Assembly: GCA_018697195.1 (NCBI GenBank)
Contig: CM031878.1
Span: 33,744,935 to 33,808,934, forward strand
Reading direction: 5' to 3'
DNA from: Certhia americana
Lineage: Eukaryota; Chordata; Aves; Passeriformes; Certhiidae
DNA: 64,000 nt
Shown here: positions 39,769 to 52,394 of the stretch, in pieces
How positions within the stretch are numbered: the stretch's first letter is position 1
Layout: each line of letters starts with the position of its first letter
Position numbers and translations under genes: made by a program
Notes under the pieces: generated by a model
The model's database searches: none
Told to the model about the DNA's origin: nothing
What the model saw: only the letters and a program-made list of their open reading frames with translations

Positions 39769-41097
39769 CTGTTTAAGAAAAGAAACAAATTTCCATATAT
39801 ACAATTGCCTACAGCTGACAGATAGATCATCATAAATTAAAAACACAGCTTAGACCTTAGTGCTGAACCTTCTTTCTGTATTTCATCATATGAGAAAATT
39901 AAAATTAACATTAATATTTCAATGCTTAATGTTTCTAGAGGGATTTTTTTTAATAAAGGAGGAGATTTAAGGGAAGATACACACTAACAAGTAAGAATTA
40001 AGTCTCCTGAAACACCTGTATTCCTCTGTGAACATTGAATTTTTTAAGTGAATGTAATCCAGCTGATGATAAATGTATAGCTAGACAATTTCTATGGTCT
40101 AATATGAAATCATAAACATAAAATTACTTCTGAAATAAGTATTATGAAAAGCACCTGTGGACTGCTATATTTTTTATGAAATACTCAAAAGCAAAGCATT
40201 TAAAATGTTCTGTAAACACAGTCTTCAACCTTTCTGACCTTCATCACAAATTGATAAGACCAATGGGTTTTTCTTATGTACATCAAATCATTAATGAACT
40301 AAGTATATGTTTATGTACCATAGAAACATTATCATCAGAAACAGTGGCATAAAAAACAGGAATTGCAACAAGACATACTGGTTGATTGAAGCACAATGTA
40401 TTGAAAATCCAGGTGACTAACCTTCCCTCATTGGATGCGTTTGTCTAAAATGCTGTAAAGGTTCTCTAAACAAATATGTATTAGGTAGAGGAACATAACT
40501 ACATTGCATGATTGCAACAGACATGATAGCCAAATGTCTGCGTAAACAATGCTGCAAGGCCACCTATCTTAGTGCAGGGCAACAATTAAAATGTCCACCA
40601 ACTGTTAAGGCATAGCAATTAAACATCCACCATGTGGTTGTAAAAATGATTTTCAATGGGGAAACAAATACCAACCTGAATCAAAGAAATTAATCCTTTC
40701 ATTACTGTTCCTGTACAGAGTCCAGCTACTGCAGTCAATCTAGTGACAAGATGAACATTCACAGATCTGTCATTTAAAAAATTTCATATATAACCTACAG
40801 ACTTTCTGGGGGGCTGCAACCTATTGTACATCAATTAAAAAATTAATTCAGGCCAATAAATCACTATTTCTGCCAGAAACTGAGAAACTTTTTTGCTGAA
40901 TTGTCCTAATGTTGCCTCAGGTAACAGGTAAATAAGGTAAAATATTCAGCAGAGGTTACATCCTTTAAGGGGCTCCTGAAACTCAGCAGCATCCTACTAC
41001 AAGAAATGTCACATGCAATATATGCATACATACATATACACTAAATACACACCCTGAAATACACAGAAAGCAGGAGCCATAAGTCCAAAAAATAAAA

Positions 41098-41109
41098 AAA
41101 AGAAAAAAC

Positions 41110-41140
<31 letters not shown>

Positions 41141-41166
41141 AAAAAACAAAAAAAAAAAAAAAAAAA
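41098..41166. repeat. A-rich (AAAAC)n tract at gap edge
   Basis: AAAAC units turn into a pure A run that ends at the gap. Confidence 0.95.
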
Positions 41167-41266
41167 NNNNNNNNNNNNNNNNNNNNNNNNNNNNNNNNNN
41201 NNNNNNNNNNNNNNNNNNNNNNNNNNNNNNNNNNNNNNNNNNNNNNNNNNNNNNNNNNNNNNNNNN
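41167..41266. other. Assembly gap (100 N, length probably arbitrary)
   Basis: There are exactly 100 N, the conventional placeholder for unknown size. Confidence 0.99.
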
Positions 41267-41267
41267 G

Positions 41268-41305
41268 CCCTCCCCTTGCCTCATGTCCCTCCCCTTGCCT
41301 CGTGT
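41268..41305. repeat. 19-bp minisatellite, two units visible
   Basis: CCCTCCCCTTGCCTCATGT and a copy with one change (CGTGT at the end) stand head to tail directly after the gap. The array probably continues into the unsequenced part. Confidence 0.88.
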
Positions 41306-42404
41306 AACATACATAAATTACTGGCAACCTGGACCATGCAGACTAAACCTACTACATATACTTGTCCAAGTTTCACATTTGATATTATGGAAAACTTCAT
41401 GTCAAACAGTACTAAGCCATTTTCCCTGGAAACTGGCAGAACTAAGAACTTTTCCATAAAAGCCACTTTCACTGCCACTTTCCAATCTAGATCTCATACA
41501 GTTCATTCCTGAACTATGATTACTTGAGTGGAGGAACTTCAGAGAATTCATGTAAGCATTTAGAGACCTAAACTAAATTACCTTGTAAACTCACTGAAAG
41601 AAAGGGCAAAGGAAGCAGCACCTCAGATTCTGTCCTTATCAACCAGATAGGGCAGCTGTCTCAGGCTGGTGGTCTGAATTTCTATGACAACTTTCTGCAT
41701 AAGGGCAGATAGAGAATAAAAAACTTCCCTGAGTCTGCACGGACTATGTGCTTACCTGATAAATCTAACAGAGAAATATCCCTAGGAATTTAATGCTCAC
41801 TCTTTGGTAAGAACTTGGCAGCAAATGACAGTTAAAAAAATGCAAGTTATTGCAAAAGCCTGCTATTAAATTTTGGGTTCAAACATTGACAGTTTAGATC
41901 AATGAATATTTCTATTTGGTATTTCTATCTGAAGAAAGGAAAAGAATTGCCGCTTTACCACTGCTCTTTAATCTGAGACTGACATCAAATTCACTTTACC
42001 TGTACACAGCCCTTAGTAACTCTGGGTCATAAAAAAAACTCTACTTCCACACCTCACGGGTAATTGCAAAACAATTTCTGCCCATGGGCTGACACATTTT
42101 TTATGTCCATGTGAATCAACATAAATTCTTGATGAGCATACACTTCTAAAAGCAATATATAAAATAAATCTCTAACTTTATCTATAAAATACAAGATTAT
42201 TTATGAGCCAAGTAATTCCTCAAAAGAAATCACAATTCCATGATTTAGAATGTAAGCAACTTAATTTAAAATTAATATACAACATTTAACTTGTCAATGA
42301 AGATAACATGCTGCACCTATTTTCACCACACATAATTAAACAATATTCTGATACAATCACAGAAATAAATTTGTGACGGGTCTGAAAAATGGAAGTTGCA
42401 CTAC

Positions 42405-42557
42405 CTTGGGCATTAAACTGAGTCTCCTGAAGAACAGAGATAATTTCCTCTCGTGGGGGAAGATCTGGAAACTTTTCCTCCAAAACTGACAGTACTTTCT
42501 CCTGCTGCTCTGTCATTCTGTCACCTTCCAAAGACATGCACTTGAAGAGAATGCTTC
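42405..42557 (-). CDS. PRUNE2: PRUNE2 coding exon 5 (residues about 170-221)
   Basis: This 153-bp exon follows a GATGTTTCAG acceptor. Two bases complete the split glycine, then S-I-L-F-K-C-M-S-L-E. It continues through a charged helix to E-E-K-F-P-D-L-P-P-R-E-E-I-I, ends with E-T-Q-F-N-A-Q, and leaves one glycine base before a GTAGTG donor. The F-K after S-I-L occupies the place of the last metal-binding aspartate of active prune enzymes, so the fourth metal ligand is missing too. F-P-D-L-P-P-R-E is a strong prune-family block in the DHHA2 lobe. The apparent open frame continuing past Q-G into S-A-T-S is intron read-through. Confidence 0.93.
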
Positions 42558-45500
42558 CTGAAACATCGAAAGACAAAAAATAATTTCTCCTGTAAATATC
42601 AAAGAGGTACTACAGAAACAAGAAGATTTACTGTATTGTTTCCTGTTCCTTCCTGGAGGTTGTTTCTACTGAGAGTTCACTGAATTCACATGGAAACATC
42701 CTCCTAACATGAAGCTCCTAAATCAGAACTGGGTGCCTCTGCTACAGCCAGCTGGCTGGTTCCAGTGCTGCCGCTTCTGTGGCACAGCTGTGTAGCACAG
42801 CCAGCAGCAGCTGATGGCACATCAGCGTATACCCTCCTCTCTCCAGGCATTAGACCAAGTGCTGGTATGTTTTGAAACATAAGTCCACATTTTCAACCTT
42901 CCTTCTACAGATATGTCAGTGAGCTCCTACAATGGACATAAGGAAGAAATACTTTACTGTGAGGATGGCGAGCCACCAGTACATGCTGCCCAGAGAATAC
43001 GGGGATGCTCCATCCCTGGAAGTGTTCAAGGCCAGGTTGGACAAGGCTCTGAGCAATCTAGACTAGTGAAAGGTATCCCTGTTCACAGCAGCTATGGTGC
43101 TTGAACTAAATGATCTTAAAGACATTGGTCACTGTGGTGCCACTGACGGGCTAATTCTTGTCAATGGACACAGCAAAAAAATACCAATTCAGACAACCAA
43201 AATTTTAAAATTTAAGAGAAACATAACCCAGTAAATAACTTCATAGTGATTGGAATTGTCTTACAATACAGAAATGACAGTGATGTGTTTTCAGACAACT
43301 ACGTGCTGCACATTAAGTCACCCCTTTCATTCCCTGGAGGCTGGGATTCAAACTATCAATATACCCAAAGATAGTGTTTGCTTCCAATCACTTACAGTAA
43401 ATTCAGAATAATAAAATCTTATAGTTCAGCCTTGAAATTATTTATTACTCTGCTGTGCACAAGAATTTCAAAGAAGCGTATGATTTCATTGCATCATGCT
43501 GGGTCAACTGAGTACAATAAGTACAATGAAGGAGTAAGACAGTGTTAAACAAAATGTTTAAGTTTTAGCAGAGAGCAAGAAAGAGTAAATGAAAAAACTT
43601 GACACTGCCACCCTCAATCTTACCTGATGAGCTAGGATTCAAACACCCATTACATATTAACTTTCCTTTTCTCATACAACATCATCACATGAAATAAGAA
43701 ACAGCGTTTCTTCAATATTCCAAACCACTTGCAACACAAAATAAATGTGCCATGCTAAGTAAACACACCCTTATTAAACAAATCCTGTGTGGATTAAATA
43801 ATAAATGATGCTTAACAAGCCAAAAGCTGCTCCCCATCAGATACTAACTTCTGGAATTAAGTACAAATATATGAAGTTCCATTCTGTGTTTCTATTACAG
43901 ATATTGTAACTGCCAATATTCTTTTAATTTGCAGCAGCTCTTTATGTCAGTCTTTCAGTCACTCTAAGACAGTGTTCCTACTCTGTTTCATAATATTAAA
44001 AATACTCAATAAATACTGCCTGCATGAAAACCATGTCTACTGATCCAGATTGACATTGCTAAATTTAGATACACAATGTAACAAGCAAATTTCAGATTTC
44101 TACAGGTAAATAATTGGTACATAAAGTAACCAGATCTCTATACCCATTATCAAGGTCCAGTTTTCAGCCCCTCTAACAGGAATAAAGTTTCTTAACCAGC
44201 AGCTTCCATGATTAAGAAATTCATTCAAAATTATCCCTTTGTTGTTCAACTCCATAGCAGGTAACAGTGCTTGTGCTACATAGATACTCCTGAGAGATAT
44301 TCTGTAGCTTGGAAACACTGGTGACCAGAATGAGTGAGGCAGGCTTTCAGTCAGCACAGAGCTGCATCTGGATAAATGGCAGCTCAGGGACCAGGCTGCA
44401 TGAAGTATTTTACCAACAGCAACTTTCTGCTTTTTTTCTTCCTCCAGAAACAGAAAGGGAAATTGCTCATGCAAACACAAAGGAAATGGAGACTCCAGCC
44501 GAAAGAGCTGATCTACAACACGTGCTCAAATTCATCACACCTATTGGAGGGAGGCTGCAGCATATCACATAAAGCCATCCAGCAGCATTAGGATGAGTTA
44601 GGCAGTCTGTCCATCTGCACAGAACCTCAGACACACAATGTGTGAAACTTCTACCACAGCTGTGTGTGCTTCAGGGAATGGAATATCTGGGGTAAGACCA
44701 AGAATAGAAAACCTTAATACAAACATTCAGGAAAATGCAGAAGAACAAGAGGGGTGAGTTGTATATCCACCTAAGCTCACCAGTTTGGAAGTCAACATGA
44801 TGTAACCTTCACTAGCAATAGGCAGAGAACTTAAAAAGGTTTTCAAAAGTCTGTTTTTGTCACTAGTCACAGCAATACTGTAGTGCTTGCAATTGGTAAC
44901 TTTTCTGCTAGGATAAAAGCCAGAAAAGGATCATTCTCAAATTACTAGGGTGTCAGCAAGCCCTAAGATCAATGATCAACATTTACTTGTCCTTAAATAC
45001 TATGATCATTCTTCAATAAGCAGGAAAGAAAGGCACAGCTCCCCCAGGCATCCTCAGCATTCCTGTGAGGGTTAAGATTCCAGGTAGTTTAGAAAGAGAG
45101 TTCGCTTAAATTACTTTTGCTTGACCAAAGGTCAGTAGTCCATTTAGTCACGTGCTGTCTTATACCTGCTGTAAAAGCAGTACATGGTCTCAGAAATCTG
45201 CAGATTTTAATGGGTGTTGGTGAGATTCTCCCAGGGTTTCTGAAAGCGTAACAGTGGCTGCTGTCTGCTTACAAGCAAAGAAAAAAATATCTAATAGGCA
45301 ATACAAGATTCAATATTATTTCTTGTGTACATCACACTTCACTACATTTTTTTTCGAAGAGGTCACTAGAAAATAGGCTAAGCCTCTTAAAAAATGTGCA
45401 TTTTATTCTCTTTTTGCAAAGCAGTTTGGAAGCGAAGCATTAGTTTTGCCAAAAGCAATTGCTGTGCATTAATATTAAACATGATCTAATGAAGGCAGAA

Positions 45501-48500
45501 GTCGTTTTGGGAAAACATTAAGAACAACACAAGCATCTCCTGAATTATAAGTTTATGGCTGAGAGAAATGGTACAATGAAAATACAGGCATTTCTCCTGT
45601 CAAGGTTTTGTTCCATAAACTGTAAAAATAAAGGATAGGGAAAAGGGGAAAACCAACAGTCCCTAATGGAAAGTATACTTCAACACTCCTCTGTACCCCC
45701 ACCCCTCAAGAAAATTGCAAATCAAAATTGTAAATATATCCAAGTGAGCAAACTTTATTGTAATTAACAAGAAATGCAATGAAGCTGGAATAAAACATAA
45801 CCAAGGAAAAGAGAGGAGAAGCACTGCCTCCAAAAAAACTAAGAAGTATCGGTCTAAGTAAGTGCAGTGTTTGGTGCAGGTCAACATGATCCTTTCTTCC
45901 TGGCATATATATTAAGGATGCATCAATGTGGAAGGATGTGAATCATCTGATCAATATACAAGACAAAAAAAAGAAAAATACTGGCATAATTCCCAAAGTC
46001 CTTAAAAGGGCATTTCTTAACATTTGTCCGGGTGGCTAGAATAACAAACTAATCTTCTCTACTGAAAGTCAGACTGCCCCAACAGAGCATGAAAGACCTC
46101 AACTATGCAGCTCATCACTAGCAAAAGCAGATTCACATTAAAAAAATTGCTGACACTCTTGCTGGAAATCTGTCTCTATTTACATGTTGTGGTCTGCACC
46201 TTGTGGCATCCTTCAAGGCCTTATACAAATACACATAAGGAGGCATCTTTGAGAGTGCACTGACCCAAGATAGCTGACAGTGAGTGCTTGGAATAACATC
46301 CTTGCCAGCTGGCTGCAACAGAGAATGTAATGATTCAGCAGTTTAATGGATCTTGAGTTTGGCAACAGTCCCCTCATAAACATCTCTTGGGAAATAAAAT
46401 AATACAGGCCCAGGACTCTGGCAGGTTCTGTAATTGTTTGCTTCTGGCACAAATCCAGGGACAGCACAAGCACCAGCTCTAACTTAAGGCAAATATGGCT
46501 GTACAACAATGATCCTCCAAGCAGGCCCAACTCAAAAGCCTAAGGATAGAATTAGCTTATATAATGTCTGATAAGGAGACAAAGATACCAGGAACGCATT
46601 CACCTAAAACAAAAATAAAAATCAATCTTTAAATATAAAAATGCCTAAATCAATAATGCTCAGTTTCACAGGAAATGGCTTTTCTCTTTACTTTTTTTGT
46701 TTTAAACATAAAAAAAAGGTAAAGTTTGCTCAAAGGTGAAATTCATATATATAAGTATCTGCCTTTTTATTAGAATTTAAAAACTGCTAACAGACTTTAA
46801 GAATAAAGAACTTTAAAAACCAGTCAACAAATGAAGCTGTCTTGTTCACTATATGGTAATTACTATAACATGACATTTTCTTTTATCTTAATATTCTCCT
46901 AACAAAATACTCGCTGGAAAGTCTAGAAATCAAAGAGCTTAGAGGCTCAGATAACAGCATCTCAGCAGTTTTGTGAAAATGAAATCCTAATTCTTAGCAC
47001 TCTGACTTCTACTTTGGCCTTCTGTTCTGAACTTCACCTGGAATTTAGACAAATTAACCATACACAGATTTACATTGAAAGCAACATAACAAAAGGTGGA
47101 ATACACAGGAGAGCCTTTTTGCAGCCTCTGTGCCTGTGAAGTGCCCCCAGGGAGAGGTGACAACCTGCAAGACTCTATCTACTCGTTTGTTAGCTGTAGG
47201 AGTGAAACAGCCACCCTCCTTCCATGGTACATGGTCCCTTTGTTCCCTATGCTATGGTAAGAAGAATTTAAGAAGCTATACCTCATGATAACTGCCCACA
47301 ATGTATACAGAGAAATACAAAATCTAGACATGGAAGGCTGCATTTAATCTTTTATTTTCAGACTGGTTTAGTTTGATCTGCCATTTACATACATTAACAT
47401 CTATGACTTTTTAATCTTTTCATTAATCTCATCAAAACCAAGGATGGGTTCATAGACTCTTCTAAATTCTTTCATTTTAAAGAATGAAAGATTCTTCAAG
47501 TATTAAAAAAGTACTAGAAGTATTTAAAAAAGTATTAAAAGTACTAAAAGCTTTCTCTGTTTTAAGAGACCAAGAGGACTTGCTGCATTTCTTCACCTTT
47601 TATCCATACAAGCTGCACTGCTGGGGGAAGTAGAAAAGCAGCAAGTCTCAGATTCAGCTGTGTTTTGTTCCTTAGGCTCAAGGTTCCTTAGGTTCCTTTT
47701 AATACACTAAGTTCCTCAAACATGCTCTACCAAATGTAATAATCAAAATGTAATTACTCATTGATAAAAAAATTTAAATTATCTACTATATTCCCCAAAA
47801 CTGGAAGTGCTATCTCTAATGCAGACACTAATAAAAGCACTTTATTTTCATCTGGATACAGATTAGAGGCACAAAACATGCTGACACATCCACATACAGT
47901 ACTTGAACATGTCCTTGAACATTCAGACCTCTCCCTCCTGACACTCCACCAACAAACAAGTAACATGATATTTCCCAAAAACCCTTTTTTTTGTTCTGCC
48001 CCCAAAACCAATTACTATGCTTGGTCATTTGCTTAGATTTCTGGACAGCTACTCCAACAGAAATTTGGAGCTTACAAAAACATTTCATGGAAGGTTAACT
48101 AAAGCTCATTAATATGGAAAGAAACTGTAAGGGCAGAAACTGTGTTACTGTTAATGCTTATTCTGTGGAATATTTTTCTTAAAAAGTTAATCTTTGTGAT
48201 TTCTTGTAACATTTATTAGTTATCACAGCAATGAGCACAATGATTTACCAAGATTCTAGTTGCTTCTGAAGTCTAAACGTGTCCATTTATTTCTTAAAAG
48301 AACATTTAGCAGTTTCCCATAATTAAAACTTAAAACCTATAAAATTCATTGAACATAATAAATGACTTAAAAGCAGTGACTGTTCTTTTCAACACCAGTT
48401 TTATTTCCAATTGGAAAGTTCTGCTGCAGCAAATAAACCAAGAAAATGAACATAAATTATCAACTTCCAAGACAGAGAAGAAAATACTTCTGATTGTTGA

Positions 48501-49024
48501 AGCCCACTCCCACTTTGTGCTCTACTGGGCATACAGTACAAAAGAAAAGGAGAGCATAAGATTTGATAAAGCAATAAAGATTTGGTAACACTGTTTTTAA
48601 ACAGCAAAAGTTCTACATGACACCATTAAAACATCATTCTATAAAAAAGTACAACCATTGGGAGGGAGAAGCTTTAACTTGTAAATATTAGATTCCAATC
48701 CATATTGTTGTCCACAATGCCCCTGGAATCAACGAACTGCACAGCTTTTCCAGCTACCCAGCTGGTATGTCGACAGCTTCATTTAATATTCTTGTCTAGT
48801 GATACAGCAAAGACCTCTCATGCCTATTTTTAAATGCACATTTTTAATATTCAATATAATGTTACTCTTTAACAAACTCTTTACTCCCTGCTTCTTTTAT
48901 GAAGCTTCCTGTGGTCTTTAAAGGGATTGTTAACCAAAGAATGGATCACACTCTTTCTGCATGAGCAAATTCAGAAACACTCCATTAAACCTTTCAGTAT
49001 TTAATATAAAGAGTAATCTCTCAC
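42558..49024 (-). other. PRUNE2 intron 4 (6.5 kb)
   Basis: This GT-AG intron (donor GTGAGA, acceptor TTTCAG) holds one CR1 fragment near 42930-43150. A slightly more G+C-rich unassigned patch lies at 42700-42880. An A/T-rich slippage patch lies near 47497-47552, with AAGTATTAAAAAAGTACTA-like units. The rest looks like unique intronic DNA. A 126-codon minus frame at 44100-44480 shows no family resemblance. Confidence 0.85.
42930..43150 (+). mobile_element. CR1 LINE 3' fragment, plus strand
   Basis: The fragment carries CR1 3' text: a GAAATACTTTACTGTGAGG stretch and a CATCCCTGGAAGTGTTCAAG stretch followed by GCCAGGTTGGAC (about 43010-43042). An L-E-V-F-K-A-R-L-D-type coding trace follows, then AACTAAATGATCTTAAAG at about 43104-43121. 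It is truncated at both ends and antisense to PRUNE2. Confidence 0.88.
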
Positions 49025-49188
49025 CTCTGAGGAGATAAGCCAGCTGCTGAGTGATTAACTCTGGTGCCTTTTGAAGAATCTCTTTTAGGACTAAAGAGGA
49101 AGAACATGCTTGTAACTCCAGGCTCCTGTCACATTGCTCATCTGGATTGATGACTTGGACAACAGCTGATTCCAAACTTTTATCCTCA
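49025..49188 (-). CDS. PRUNE2: PRUNE2 coding exon 4 (residues about 115-170)
   Basis: This 164-bp exon follows a TTTTCTTGGTAG acceptor. Its first base completes a serine codon. It then reads E-D-K-S-L-E-S-A-V-V-Q-V-I-N-P, a polar serine-rich turn and L-V-L-K-E-I-L-Q-K-A-P-E-L-I-T-Q-Q-L-A-Y-L-L-R. It ends with one base of a glycine codon before a GTGAGA donor. Where active prune proteins have an aspartate-histidine-arginine motif at the end of the first strand, this one has V-I-N-P, a second eroded catalytic element. The helical stretch leads into the linker between the DHH and DHHA2 lobes. Boundaries were chosen from splice signals and phase. Confidence 0.93.
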
Positions 49189-50417
49189 CTACCAAGAAAA
49201 TTTAGAAGTTATACATATATTTATCTTTATAGCTGCTTAGACAATTCAGTAAAAAGTGCAATGTATTTTTTTAAATTCTGGACTACAACAGCATTGTTAT
49301 AACTACCTGAAGACTGCCATGAAGCCAAAGGATGTCACAGAGGTCCAAAACCCATGCTTTTTAAAATTAAGTGTTCAGAGTTCTTTTACTTCTTGATACA
49401 TCATTAATTACACCATTTCCCTCATCAAAATCTATTAATAACTAGCAGAAAAAAGTATTTTTACAGGTGCAGAAAATAGCCGTTTCTATAAAGAGAAGAT
49501 TTAGGATTTTCCCAACTGAATAGACTAAAAACTTAACAAAAATTTTTTTTTGCATTTAAATACTTTATGTTTCTGTTTACAATAACAGTAACCAAGGCAA
49601 ACTAATTTCAATAATAAAATACTAATTGTAATTCTTCAGAAGGAAGAAACACAGGAAGTGACAGTAACAAACAAAAAACAAATCTTACAGATAACTTTTA
49701 CTCTGAGGAGTGAATGATGCACTGAACTGATGGCACTTAGCATATCAATAGCTATGATATTCACACATATTTCTCTTTTCAGATTTTCTCTACTTTTAGT
49801 CTAATCTATAAACTTCTCAGAGTACAATGGCCATAGGATTCTAGTTGTCTTAAATGAAGTTCTAAGGACAGCTGGAAGTAAACAGCATCCTTTGCTCTGG
49901 GCAAGACAGGCAGACCATTATAAACAGGCTCATGAATTCATAAAAGATTCACAATTGTCTTGTAAATCCCTCTTAAAGATGGATAAAGGGACTGTAGTCT
50001 TCCAGAGATCAACTCTGAGAATTTTGAAAGGCTATAGTTGGTAAGGACCACAATAATCCATTGGCCATCTTAACAGCACATACCCAAGTATCAGGGCACC
50101 TGCAAATCAATATAAGATTCTCAAAGGAAAGCTAAGAAGCAGGAAAAAACTTCCAGATTATTTAAATAAATTAAAATATCTAATCTAAGATGTGTGAAAA
50201 TACAAGGTTCGTAAAAGTGTAAGCTTTTTAAAAGTGATGCAAGATGACTGTTTACCTTGTTATATTAATTTAACATAATGGGAGACAAAATATATTTTAG
50301 TTTCCTTTATTTAGGTCTGTGTTAACATAGCAATATCAATAATAATACAGAAAAAATCTAATGTTTGAAACAGCTCAAACTCACATAAGCCACCTTACTG
50401 TACATAAAATGCAATAC
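49189..50417 (-). other. PRUNE2 intron 3 (1.2 kb)
   Basis: This GT-AG intron (GTATTG donor, TTGGTAG acceptor) contains no repeat or gene that I can recognise. Confidence 0.9.
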
Positions 50418-50620
50418 CTCATCAGCATGTTGCTGTTCAGAAGTGTTAAAGACAATTTCCCTTCAGCGTTCAACTGATGCAAATTGATTTCATCTCGGAA
50501 GATATGGTATGACTCTGGGATTTTCAGCTCTTCCAAAATACATCTTGTCTCAGTGAAGTAGGTGAAGTCTTTTCTTGGTATGTTCAACACAGGTAAGCAA
50601 AGAACATCAGGAGGACTGAC
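50418..50620 (-). CDS. PRUNE2: PRUNE2 coding exon 3 (residues about 48-115)
   Basis: This 203-bp exon has its acceptor at TCTGTTACAG and opens with V-S-P-P-D-V-L-C-L-P-V-L-N-I-P-R. It ends ATG-AG before a GTATTG donor, leaving two bases that combine with the T of exon 4 into a serine codon. It contains the conserved F-R-D-E-I-N-L-H block (about residues 88-95). The position of the DHH triplet follows: here it reads N-S-N (about 109-111) in the context T-L-L-N-S-N-M-L. Active prune proteins carry D-H-H there, so this copy cannot use the usual metal site. Loss of the triplet is characteristic of PRUNE2 and separates it from PRUNE1. Confidence 0.94.
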
Positions 50621-51069
50621 CTGTAACAGAGGTGCGCATTTGTGAGAATTAGACCTGTTGTTCATGAGGACAGTATTTTAACAGAGTGAACAATTAGAAA
50701 CAGCATGTATTTTCTGTTTGGGGTTTTCTCCCCTTTACCTAACTAAAAGAAACAACCCCCAGTATTTCACAGTTTTTTTTTCTTCATCCGTCTCTGTTTG
50801 CATCCCACAGAGTACATGGGAAACCAGAAGAGAGAAGGGATAAGGAATGAAGCACAGGACTGATATTTTCATGCTATTGAATAAATCATCTAATAACCAC
50901 TCATTCTTTTTTTTATGGAAAGAAATGTTGATTATTTATCTTTTTAAAACTCACTTTTGATAATAGTAAAATCTGTCCAGAAAAATGTTTTTACAGCAAA
51001 TGACTTAATGATGTCTGTAACAACCTGGAATAAGTGAATTAAGACCACTCAGTCCAATTTTTCCATTAC
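50621..51069 (-). other. PRUNE2 intron 2 (449 bp)
   Basis: This is a compact GT-AG intron (GTAATG donor, GTTACAG acceptor) with nothing else recognisable. Confidence 0.9.
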
Positions 51070-51174
51070 CTTGTCTAGAAAGTAGGCATAAGCCAGGGTA
51101 GAAATAAGTGAATCCAAATCACAGGGTTTATTCCCAAGAACAACATGGACTTTTTCGAGGCGTTTGCTCCTGTT
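51070..51174 (-). CDS. PRUNE2: PRUNE2 coding exon 2 (residues about 13-47)
   Basis: This exon has 35 codons, phase 0 at both ends. It starts after a TTACAG acceptor, with codons for N-R-S-K-R-L-E-K, and ends with an AAG lysine codon before a GTAATG donor. It encodes the first beta strand and first metal-site motif of the prune domain: V-H-V-V-L-G, then C-D-L-D-S, the equivalent of the aspartate pair that binds metal in active DHH enzymes. Residue numbers assume a 12-residue exon 1, as in mammals. The 65-residue ATG-initiated frame covering this spot only begins by chance inside intron 1. The true start codon is in exon 1, outside the window. Confidence 0.93.
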
Positions 51175-52394
51175 CTGTAACACATTAGAAGACAATTGCC
51201 ATGAGTGGAAATGATAAGAAAAAGTCAATTCACCACAACATTTCAAAGGAGAAGTTAAATATCAGGCATTTTTCTCAGCCGTAGCATTTTTCACTGCTGG
51301 CTGAAGGAATGTACTTCCTATAGAATATGACATTCCTTGTTTCAGAGCTCCCAAGAAAGCCAAAAACTAAATTTCACAAGACACCATAGTTTAGAATCCA
51401 CTGAGGTCTCAATTTGAAAGAAGTCCCTTTCACAGCAGCTTCATGTACATGTGTTAAAGCTTTTGAAAAGATCACACAAATCAATTTAGAAAAACAGTAC
51501 AGGAGTGTAGAAATACACATAAAATAATACATAGAAAGTTGTAGTTTTAATTTTACCCTATTTACTTCACTTAGCTGAAATCAGTAAATAGACAAAGCAA
51601 CTGCCTTTCACCCTGAATCTTCAGAAGCTAAACACAGCTAAAACACTATGAGTTTTGAATTGTTCTCACTTAACAAAATTAGGAGCCTTCTGAACAAGAG
51701 GAAAGGAGAAGACAAACCTATCGTGTGAAAGCAAAGAATTGAAGGGAAGGATCTACCTTCTTCATAACTCCACACACAAAATTTAAGTTCACATTGTTCT
51801 ATTGTGCACATCATTACTGTCAAGCTAGCAGCATGGAAACATTACAATTTATTTATTTTCAATGCTTCTTAATTGGTGAAATGTGACATGTTACAAGACA
51901 TGTTTCAGAAACAAACACATGAAAATAAACATTTTTGTTGTTGGCATGTACAGGCTGATGTACTGTCTGCTATTTTTAACTGGAATTCTGGGTATCAAAA
52001 TTTTAATTTTTCAACAGAAGCATATAATTATTACATTACCCTTAATAATTATAAATGTGTGATTTTTCTTAAGCTAACCTGTCTAGTCTTAGTTCTACCT
52101 GGATATAAGGAATAAACTTCGGTTCTCTTTTCCTTAATACAGCCATCAAAATACACTGGGTAATAAATCCAGGACACATTTTCCATTCCCTATATATCAG
52201 GAGAGATAGACAGCTTAATGAAGAATACAATGACTGGAACAGATACATTCGTTTATGCTACAAATTGTGCTCCTCACTAGCAATGAACTGTCTCCATGTA
52301 CTCTTTTCAATATAATTTTTGTAATATGTTCTTCTGCATGCATTTCTGATTGATTTGCCACAAAAAAGAACTAAAACAAAGCTCATGAGCTCAT

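Larger units (their letters stand above)
39769..42404 (-). other. PRUNE2 intron 5 (2.6 kb)
   Basis: This GT-AG intron (donor GTAGTG) holds the second assembly gap with its (AAAAC)n and minisatellite flanks. Elsewhere I see only unique A+T-rich DNA. Confidence 0.88.

Noticed and set aside
44100..44480. 126-codon minus-strand frame
   Set aside because: It has no recognisable motif, no conserved texture and no splice or promoter context. It is of the length expected by chance in 64 kb.
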